From Viridibacillus arvi (GTDB lineage: Bacteria > Bacillota > Bacilli > Bacillales_A > Planococcaceae): a DNA stretch of 64,000 bases. The translations under genes and the position numbers were made by a program. How positions within the stretch are numbered: position 1 is the first letter of the stretch; every line of letters starts with the position of its first letter. Below are positions 58,428 through 64,000 of the stretch, piece by piece. The notes below the pieces were generated by a model that saw nothing but the letters and a program-made list of their open reading frames with translations, was not told the DNA's origin and did not search any database. The stretch covers positions 1,551,111-1,615,110 of the forward strand of contig NZ_LILB01000001.1 of the NCBI RefSeq assembly GCF_001274945.1, in the 5' to 3' direction.

Positions 58428-59666
58428 TTATGTCGTAACTTTTAATACTGTTTTAATTTTTTGGATAATACCACCCGTGCTATAAGTTAATACACTTCGT
58501 TTGTAGAATGATAGACTTAGCATAAATAACAGTACTACAGTCACAATAAGTATACCTAGTGAAATCATTGGTTCTGAAGCTGCAATATCGGTTGCACCAA
58601 TACGTAGCGGCATTACCATTCCTGAAGTAAATGGAATATAAGAACACACTTTTACTAATATTGTGTCTGGACTATACATTCCTGATAAAAGGACGTAAAA
58701 TCCACCAACACCAACCATCATTGCAGGCATCATCGCTTGGCCTGACTCTTCTACTTTTGACACAAGCGATCCAAGTAGAGCACCCATAATTAGGAATAAT
58801 AATATAGTTAATATTAAAAACGCCAGTACATATGCCACATATCCAGCTGACAGACTATTGATTACTTCAATTACTGTATCCCACTTTTCACCGCCATCTA
58901 CTAAGATAAATAGTAACGATTGTACTGCAAATAAAATAACAATTTGCGTAACCGCAAGTAAAAATGTCCCTGTTAATTTTGCCAAAAAGTGTGTCACCGG
59001 TTTAATACTCGCAAGAAGCACTTCTAGCACACGTGACCCTTTTTCAGAAGCTACATCCGTCGTAATCATCGATAAGAATGACATGACAAACCCGTAAATG
59101 ATGAATCCAACTATCATTGATGCGCCTATACCCGCTGACTTCTCATCTTCGCTTTTACCACCAGCAGCTTCTTTATTCAAGTTTTTTGTTGTAATCATTG
59201 TCTCAGATTGTAAAATTTTATCTGCTTGTTCTGCAGTTAAATTGAGCTGTTGTACTTCATAAAGCTTCCCTGCATATTGGATACTAGACGATAAGCTTTG
59301 CTGATCATTAAATTTAAGTGGATTAAATGTTGCAATTTCAGCTACTAAAGATCCAGCCTTATCTTGAATGAAAATCGCAGCATCTAAATCTCCGTCTTTT
59401 ACCTTTTTCTCAACTTTGCTTTCATTCTCTTTTGGGAATGAAAATTCAACATCTGCACTGGAAGTGAAAAGTGCCTTGAAATCCGCATCCGTATCATTTA
59501 AAACTGCCACTTTTAAAGGCTCTTCCGAGAACAGAGCTTCTTTAATATCTGACCAGAACATCACACAACTAATGACGACAAGATATAATAGAATAGAGAA
59601 AATAAATGACTTCGCTTTAATCTTTTGCTTATAAAGTTGCTTTACTAATATCCAAAACTTAGACAT
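58428..59666 (-). CDS. ABC-2 type permease (NatB/YhaP type)
   Basis: A 412-residue permease with one N-terminal membrane segment (about 20-40), an extracytoplasmic domain (about 45-175), and a cluster of five to six membrane segments in the C-terminal half. Such proteins pair with the ATPase encoded upstream for export; NatAB relatives expel sodium or confer resistance to amphiphiles. The true substrate is unknown. The ATG at 59666 follows AGGTGG and overlaps the ATPase gene by 8 nt. Confidence 0.87.
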   Translation of the reverse strand: MSKFWILVKQLYKQKIKAKSFIFSILLYLVVISCVMFWSDIKEALFSEEPLKVAVLNDTDADFKALFTSSADVEFSFPKENESKVEKKVKDGDLDAAIFIQDKAGSLVAEIATFNPLKFNDQQSLSSSIQYAGKLYEVQQLNLTAEQADKILQSETMITTKNLNKEAAGGKSEDEKSAGIGASMIVGFIIYGFVMSFLSMITTDVASEKGSRVLEVLLASIKPVTHFLAKLTGTFLLAVTQIVILFAVQSLLFILVDGGEKWDTVIEVINSLSAGYVAYVLAFLILTILLFLIMGALLGSLVSKVEESGQAMMPAMMVGVGGFYVLLSGMYSPDTILVKVCSYIPFTSGMVMPLRIGATDIAASEPMISLGILIVTVVLLFMLSLSFYKRSVLTYSTGGIIQKIKTVLKVTT

Positions 59667-60558
59667 TGCCGCCACCTACCTTATCCTTGAAAATTTCATC
59701 CAGTGATAAATAATCTAGGCTGAATTTTTCGATGTAATCACCTTTTGAAACGATATCGAAGATTCCTTTTGCATATGATTCATCCTCTAATGTAAGCGTG
59801 TACTGTTCTTTACCAATAGTTACATCTTTTACTCCTGGTAAAGCTGTAAGTTCCTCTATAGCCATATCCGTTCTCACTGTTAACTTTGTTTTACCATATT
59901 GTTTCTTCAAATCTAACAAACTACCAGAAAACAATGATACTCCTCGTTTTAACAAGCATAAATGATCACACAACTCTTCCACGTTTTCCATTTGATGACT
60001 TGAAAATAGAATCGTCGTACCATTTTCCTTTAAAAATAAAATCGCTTCTTTTAATAAATCTTTGTTCACAGGGTCTAATCCACTGAACGGTTCGTCTAAA
60101 ATCAAAAACTCAGGCTTATGTATGAAACTTGCGATAAGCTGAACTTTCTGTTGATTCCCTTTAGAAAGAGTCTCTGCTTTTGCCTTACGCTTTTCCTCTA
60201 ACTCAAAACGTTCAATCCAATAGTTCACATCTTCTTTTAGCTCTTTTTTCTTACGTCCTCTTAGTTCGCCAAAGAAATATAGCTGATCCTCAACTGTCAT
60301 AGTTGGGAAAATACCGCGTTCCTCCGGTAAATAACCGAGTAAATCACGGTCTATCGCGTGTATTGACTCTCCGTTCCATGAAATCGTTCCAGCTGTTGTT
60401 TCTTGCAAGTCTAAAATCATTCGGAAAGTCGTCGTTTTCCCTGCACCGTTTTGACCAATCAGACCGAAAATCTCTCCTTTTTCAATTGTAAAAGAAAGAT
60501 TATCCACCGCCACAAAATTCTGATACCTCTTTGTAACTTCTTGAATTACTAATGCCAT
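59659..60558 (-). CDS. ABC transporter ATP-binding protein (NatA/YhaQ type)
   Basis: A 299-residue ATPase with Walker A GQNGAGKTT near 35, Q-loop LPEERGIFP near 75, signature LSKGNQQKV near 135 (LSKGN replacing LSGGQ, common in this branch), Walker B FLILDEPFSGLDP near 155 and the H-loop SSHQM. A regulatory C-terminal domain follows. It forms an exporter with the downstream permease. AAAAGGAG lies before the ATG. Confidence 0.9.
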   Translation of the reverse strand: MALVIQEVTKRYQNFVAVDNLSFTIEKGEIFGLIGQNGAGKTTTFRMILDLQETTAGTISWNGESIHAIDRDLLGYLPEERGIFPTMTVEDQLYFFGELRGRKKKELKEDVNYWIERFELEEKRKAKAETLSKGNQQKVQLIASFIHKPEFLILDEPFSGLDPVNKDLLKEAILFLKENGTTILFSSHQMENVEELCDHLCLLKRGVSLFSGSLLDLKKQYGKTKLTVRTDMAIEELTALPGVKDVTIGKEQYTLTLEDESYAKGIFDIVSKGDYIEKFSLDYLSLDEIFKDKVGGGNV

Positions 60559-60638
60559 TGAAAGTCTCCTTTTCTAAATGCATTTACATTGTGTTTTAAA
60601 TAAATAACATCTTCTAACAATCTAGTTTTGCTTCATAT

Positions 60639-61169
60639 TCAAATATGAAACAATATCTGAGATTTTTTTAGTTTCCTAATTTTATTAAATGTATATAGAA
60701 CAAAAATAAATAAGGTAACTGTCATACCCAGATTAATACCGGTAATTAAATCTGCAACATCCGATTCTTTACCCAAGAAAAAGTTAATGAAAAATACGAG
60801 TACATTGATTACGATAATGGCACTTGGAATTGTGATTATTCGATGATAATGGGCCATTTTAGATGCCGTATCAGTATAAAGTTCAAAAGGTTCTTCACTA
60901 GCATCTTTTCGTAAATAGACCCATCCAAAATAAGTATCTACATGCTCTATGCCACTATCTTGTAAAAACTCGATATACTCTTTATTTTCTTGACGATTTG
61001 TTTTATCTTTCAGTTTTTCTAACATATAGTTATAATTTACTGTTGCATCCTCTTCAAATGTATATCGAAAATAATTTACTTTTTTTAGTTGTAGACCTTT
61101 CTTAGACTGTTCATTTAACCACTGCTCTTCCTTTTCGAAGTCCCAAAAACAATTATATGCGCCCTTCAC
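60639..61169 (-). CDS. DUF2812 domain membrane protein
   Basis: A 176-residue protein: a cytoplasmic DUF2812 part (about 1-105, with FWDFEKEEQWLNEQSKKGLQ and YFGWVYLRK) and two C-terminal membrane segments (about 112-132 and 143-163). DUF2812 genes are commonly paired with PadR regulators, as here, where GTG follows the padR stop with no gap. Its role is unknown; it may be a membrane-stress sensor or effector controlled by PadR. GGAGG lies 10 nt upstream. Confidence 0.85.
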   Translation of the reverse strand: MKGAYNCFWDFEKEEQWLNEQSKKGLQLKKVNYFRYTFEEDATVNYNYMLEKLKDKTNRQENKEYIEFLQDSGIEHVDTYFGWVYLRKDASEEPFELYTDTASKMAHYHRIITIPSAIIVINVLVFFINFFLGKESDVADLITGINLGMTVTLFIFVLYTFNKIRKLKKSQILFHI

Positions 61170-61490
61170 CTATTCAATCCCTCCTTTTATCATCAATTCT
61201 CCATTCATTATTAATTCTTTCATCCTGACTATTTCGGCTTCCACTTCGCCTTTTCCTTGTGCAGTAATCATATATTGTTTCTTTCTGGTTGACTCTTTAG
61301 CCTCAACAGTTTGAATCCAACCTCTCTCAACTAAGGACTTAAGCGCTCCATATAAAGTCCCTGGGCCAAGCTGTACACGCCCCTTGCTCAATGATTCTAC
61401 CAATTGCATAATTCCATAGCCATGCCTTGGTTCATATAGCGCCAGCAAAATATAATACACACCTTCTGTTAAAGGTCCATGTTGTTGCAT
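61170..61490 (-). CDS. PadR-family transcriptional regulator
   Basis: A 106-residue PadR regulator: LTEGVYYILLALYEPRHGYG, LGPGTLYGALKSLVERGWIQ and KKQYMITAQGKGEVEAE are the winged-helix hallmarks, with a short C-terminal dimerisation helix. It likely represses its own operon with DUF2812, through palindromes at 61521-61564. AGAGGTGA precedes the ATG. Confidence 0.92.
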   Translation of the reverse strand: MQQHGPLTEGVYYILLALYEPRHGYGIMQLVESLSKGRVQLGPGTLYGALKSLVERGWIQTVEAKESTRKKQYMITAQGKGEVEAEIVRMKELIMNGELMIKGGIE

Positions 61491-61520
61491 ATTAAATCAC
61501 CTCTTTACATCAACAGCGAT

Positions 61521-61564
61521 TACATCGCTAGCCGATATATAAAGTATATCAGCAGACGATATAC
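61521..61564. promoter_or_regulatory. tandem palindromic PadR operator
   Basis: GTATATC-N7-GATATAC (61544-61564, perfect arms) overlaps the promoter spacer and -10. TACATCG-N5-CGATATA (61521-61539, one mismatch between arms) lies just downstream. Both centre on the ATATCG/CGATAT core typical of PadR-family sites, and both lie before the padR gene. Confidence 0.65.
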
Positions 61565-61571
61565 TTTTCAA
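61543..61571 (-). promoter_or_regulatory. padR operon promoter
   Basis: TTGAAA (61566-61571) and TATACT (61543-61548), spaced by 17 nt on the minus strand. The spacer holds the perfect palindrome, so a bound repressor would hide the -10. Confidence 0.7.
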
Positions 61572-61620
61572 TTGAATTTTAAACAATTTTATCCATTTAT
61601 TAATTTTTACCCCTTTAAAT

Positions 61621-61655
61621 AAAAAAATGCAAAAGCTCATAAGCTTTTGCATTTT
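61621..61655 (-). terminator. tcdA terminator
   Basis: AAATGCAAAAGCT and AGCTTTTGCATTT form a perfect 13-bp stem with a 4-nt loop, followed by TTTTTTT on the minus strand, about 75 nt after the tcdA stop codon. Confidence 0.85.
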
Positions 61656-61731
61656 AAATTCTCTATATTCAAATAAAGTTTATAAATTTCCACTCAAAAC
61701 TATTTGCTATCATTTCATTTAACGAGCTAAA

Positions 61732-62493
61732 TTAATCTCTCACCGTTTTAATCTCAATATCACTCAAAATATCTCGTACTACCCAGCTAGCCGCGATTAA
61801 TCCAACTGAAGATGGTACGAACGCATTTGATGATGGCGGCAATTGCGCTTTGCGAATTTCTGCTTCTGGTTTACCGACTGTTTGTACAACATCTGGACGA
61901 ACGACAATCGGGCTCTCATCAGAAAAGATTACAGGTATTCCTTTTTTAATACCTTCTTTACGCAATTTCACACGAATTACCTTCGCTAATGGATCGGTAT
62001 GTGTTTTTGAAATATCAGCAATTTGAAAACGTGTTGGATCCATTTTATTTGCTGCACCCATACTTGCAATTATTTTTACACCACGTTTTAAGCATTCTTT
62101 CATTATGTGAATTTTATATATAACTGTATCTGACGCATCAATCACATAATCCGGTTCGTAACTAAAGAATTTTTCATACGTTTCTTCTGTGTAGAACATA
62201 TGCAAATCTATAACTTCACAATCAGGGTTGATATCAGCAATTCGCTCCTTCATAACAGCTGATTTTGAGCGCCCGATTGTCGACATATAAGCTACTAGTT
62301 GGCGATTAATGTTCGTAATATCTACATCGTCTTTATCTACTAAGATGATGCGACCAACACCACTTCTTGCACAAGCTTCAGCAGCAAACGATCCAACACC
62401 GCCAATACCTAAAATTGCTACAGTAGTATTTTTTAGTTTATCTATTCCATCTGTTCCAATGGCTAATTCATTACGTGAAAATTGATGTAACAT
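61732..62493 (-). CDS. tcdA: tRNA threonylcarbamoyladenosine dehydratase TcdA
   Basis: A 253-residue E1-like ThiF-fold enzyme (YrvM/CsdL) that cyclises t6A to ct6A in ANN-decoding tRNAs. The ATP loop AILGIGGVGSFAAEACARSG lies near 26, the acidic loop VDKDDVDITNINRQ near 52, and DASDTV near 118. In B. subtilis it follows rarA; here a kinase and the PadR cassette lie between. It uses the t6A that MtaB (11178) modifies further. Confidence 0.93.
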   Translation of the reverse strand: MLHQFSRNELAIGTDGIDKLKNTTVAILGIGGVGSFAAEACARSGVGRIILVDKDDVDITNINRQLVAYMSTIGRSKSAVMKERIADINPDCEVIDLHMFYTEETYEKFFSYEPDYVIDASDTVIYKIHIMKECLKRGVKIIASMGAANKMDPTRFQIADISKTHTDPLAKVIRVKLRKEGIKKGIPVIFSDESPIVVRPDVVQTVGKPEAEIRKAQLPPSSNAFVPSSVGLIAASWVVRDILSDIEIKTVRD

Positions 62494-62661
62494 ATACCTT
62501 TCACTCCGTTTAAATTAAATTTTTAAGTAATCCTATCCTATTAGTAAGAAAATAGGTATCGTGAAAAATATATACAAAAAGCTAGATGATTGCAAGGATT
62601 GATGCAAGGAAATTTAATTGTATTTTTGATTTAAGTTAAATTCTAGAAATATTAATCTAAT

Positions 62662-62716
62662 AAAAAACAAATCCCGTAAATTCGATGCTAGAAAGAACTA
62701 GCCGAATTTACGGGAT
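62662..62716 (-). terminator. terminator of the BadF-type kinase gene
   Basis: ATCCCGTAAATTCG and CGAATTTACGGGAT form a 14-bp stem, with an inner CTAG/CTAG helix in the loop, followed by TTTGTTTTTT on the minus strand. It lies 9 nt after the stop codon. Confidence 0.85.
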
Positions 62717-62725
62717 AAATAATAC

Positions 62726-63712
62726 TTAAACTTCACTACCAGATCTCAACATTTGTTCATTAAACATCTCGACAAAATGCGAATCTATGTATTGTCCACA
62801 ATTTTTCAGTCCACCTACAACTGCTCCTCCAATTGGTGGCATAAGAGAAGGATAAAACTGAATTTCAACAACTTCTTTTTGCGCCAATTTTTGGAGAATC
62901 GGAATGAAAAGTTCTACATTCGAGAATACTCCACCTGCCAACACAACAGGAATTTTATCTTTTGACCAAGTCATTTGATCTAAACATGCTTTAATGGATT
63001 GGAAGTATTTTTCACATGCCTTTTGAATAATGATGCGAGCTACTATATCTCCTTTTAGAGCTTCTTCGCTCACATACATACTAAGTGGAGAAATAATGGC
63101 TCTTGGATGCCCTTCTCCGTAGACTTGATCAATTATTTGAGGAACCGCATCTACTTGAAAGTGCTGGCATAACCTCGCTGTTAGATTAGTTTGATATCCT
63201 CTACCATCATAAGCTTTAAATACAGCTTTTAAAGCCTGTACCCCTAAATCATAGCCGCTTCCTTCATCATCAAACAAATATCCCCAACCAGATGTACGTA
63301 CAATGTTGTGTTGATCATCTAATCCTAATGTAATAGCTCCGGTTCCTGCTATTTGCACAATTCCTTCAGAACCTAAGGTACCAGCATACAACGCATTTGT
63401 CGCATCATTTGCTATCTCGATCGTCGCCTCTTTTGGTAAGTGACTATGTAAAACATCAATTAGAATTGAATCATATTGTTTTTCTTTCACCCCAGCCATA
63501 CCTGCAAAACAGCTTGCAATTTGCACAAAGGCTGTTGGGTTCTGTGATTTTAATATTATTAATACTTGATCGATTACCTGTTCAAATTCTTTTTGACTCA
63601 TTGTCGTTGGATTACTTTTACCGACTGTCACCATTGCATGGATATGTCCGCCTTCGTCACTAATAACAGCACATGTTTTGGTACCGCCGCCATCAATCGC
63701 TAATACAAACAT
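62726..63712 (-). CDS. BadF/BadG-type amino-sugar kinase (GlcNAc/MurNAc kinase type)
   Basis: A 328-residue member of the ASKHA ATPases: AIDGGGTKT near 5 (phosphate 1), AGMAG near 70, IANDATNALYAG near 98, QIAGTGAITLG near 119 and GWGYLFDDEGSGYDLG near 142. Relatives phosphorylate N-acetylglucosamine or, as MurK, also N-acetylmuramic acid. The MupG fragment next to it favours peptidoglycan recovery. The ATG at 63712 follows AGGGGG; an ATG two codons earlier touches that site. Confidence 0.82.
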   Translation of the reverse strand: MFVLAIDGGGTKTCAVISDEGGHIHAMVTVGKSNPTTMSQKEFEQVIDQVLIILKSQNPTAFVQIASCFAGMAGVKEKQYDSILIDVLHSHLPKEATIEIANDATNALYAGTLGSEGIVQIAGTGAITLGLDDQHNIVRTSGWGYLFDDEGSGYDLGVQALKAVFKAYDGRGYQTNLTARLCQHFQVDAVPQIIDQVYGEGHPRAIISPLSMYVSEEALKGDIVARIIIQKACEKYFQSIKACLDQMTWSKDKIPVVLAGGVFSNVELFIPILQKLAQKEVVEIQFYPSLMPPIGGAVVGGLKNCGQYIDSHFVEMFNEQMLRSGSEV

Positions 63713-63750
63713 CTTCATCCCCCTAGCTACTTACTTCATCAAAGATAAGT

Positions 63751-63792
63751 AAAAAGGATTGAGAACTATAGAACATAGCACTCAACCCTTTT
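63751..63792 (-). terminator. terminator of the mupG-like gene
   Basis: AAAAGGGTTGAG and CTCAATCCTTTT pair with one G-U around a 17-nt loop, then a T run on the minus strand, 8 nt after the stop codon. It separates the partial gene from the kinase. Confidence 0.75.
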
Positions 63793-63799
63793 ACTCATT

Positions 63800-64000
63800 C
63801 TAACTTTTTTTCTCTACCATATTAAATCCAAAAGATTCCCATGGTCGAATTTTCTCAAGTAAATAAATTTCTTCTGGCACCACTTTAGCTACAATATTCG
63901 TACTTCCTGAATTCGGTATATCCTTTAGCACTAACTGTAACTCACCTTTGTAACGGATATCCTCGTCATTATCTATCGTGACATCTCCTGTTTGAATATC
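63800..64000 (-). CDS. MupG-family (DUF871) 6-phospho-N-acetylmuramidase, C-terminal end
   Basis: The last 66 codons of a gene entering from the right edge. The visible residues GDVTIDNDEDIRYKGELQLV, a short turn, and the end LLEKIRPWESFGF match the C-terminal beta domain of DUF871/MupG proteins as I remember them. MupG cuts MurNAc-6-phosphate-GlcNAc inside the cell during peptidoglycan turnover. The catalytic TIM barrel is not in the window. Identification rests on the tail alone. Confidence 0.7.
   Translation of the reverse strand, partial: DIQTGDVTIDNDEDIRYKGELQLVLKDIPNSGSTNIVAKVVPEEIYLLEKIRPWESFGFNMVEKKS

Overview
The window looks like chromosomal DNA from an AT-rich, endospore-forming member of the Bacillales. 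Most genes read on the minus strand. Spore genes (spoIIP, gpr, an uninterrupted sigK), the comE competence operon, a CIRCE-controlled hrcA-grpE-dnaK-dnaJ operon, a T-box in front of alaS and the block yqeG-yqeH-aroE-yhbY-nadD-yqeK-rsfS follow the order known from Bacillus subtilis and relatives. Some neighbourhoods (deoC beside mtaB, psd and pssA beside sigK, yrrS directly after greA) resemble the Lysinibacillus/Solibacillus side of the Planococcaceae more than Bacillus itself. The genus is an inference from gene order and recalled protein similarity, not a search.

Layout. 1-8480 is an accessory L-fucose catabolism operon read leftward: mutarotase FucU, a DeoR-type regulator, a ribose-type ABC importer (ATPase, permease, lipoprotein), a Gfo/Idh/MocA oxidoreductase, a class II aldolase, a rhamnulokinase-type kinase and L-fucose isomerase cut by the window edge. 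8500-11150 holds rpsU, deoC and a short-chain dehydrogenase, each with its own terminator or promoter. 11178-24810 is the heat-shock and translation block: mtaB, rsmE, prmA, dnaJ, dnaK, grpE, hrcA, hemW, an unrecognised small coiled-coil gene, lepA, spoIIP and gpr. 24820-31750 carries rpsT, a small membrane protein gene, a GC-rich repeat, holA, yqzM and comEC-comEB-comEA. 31016-38315 is the ribosome assembly and NAD cluster, phospholipid genes psd and pssA, and sigK.

38350-46950 holds mtnN, yrrS, greA, udk, the tRNA wobble-uridine set trhP2-trhP1-trmR, mltG, two adjacent DUF1292 genes, ruvX and an ireB-like gene. 47027-57480 carries alaS with its T-box leader, recD2, a TPR gene, mnmA, the cysteine desulfurase gene iscS with a strongly folded leader, cymR and rarA. 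57712-61570 is accessory: a P-loop kinase and a PadR-controlled DUF2812/ABC-2 exporter cassette placed between rarA and tcdA. The right edge shows tcdA, a BadF-type amino-sugar kinase and the C-terminus of a MupG (DUF871) protein, suggesting peptidoglycan amino-sugar recovery.

Functional links: IscS supplies sulfur to MnmA for 2-thiouridine, and its upstream neighbour CymR belongs to the cysteine regulators. TrhP1/TrhP2 hydroxylate and TrmR methylates wobble uridine. RsfS, YqeH, YhbY, RuvX, PrmA, RsmE, MtaB and LepA all touch ribosome or tRNA maturation. The least explained pieces are the iscS leader (55474-55592), the GC-rich repeat (25705-25810), two small genes outside known families (20471-20641 and 38351-38428), and good Shine-Dalgarno sequences that sit in front of ATT or ATC codons rather than standard starts. 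No tRNA, rRNA, CRISPR array, insertion sequence or prophage was seen.
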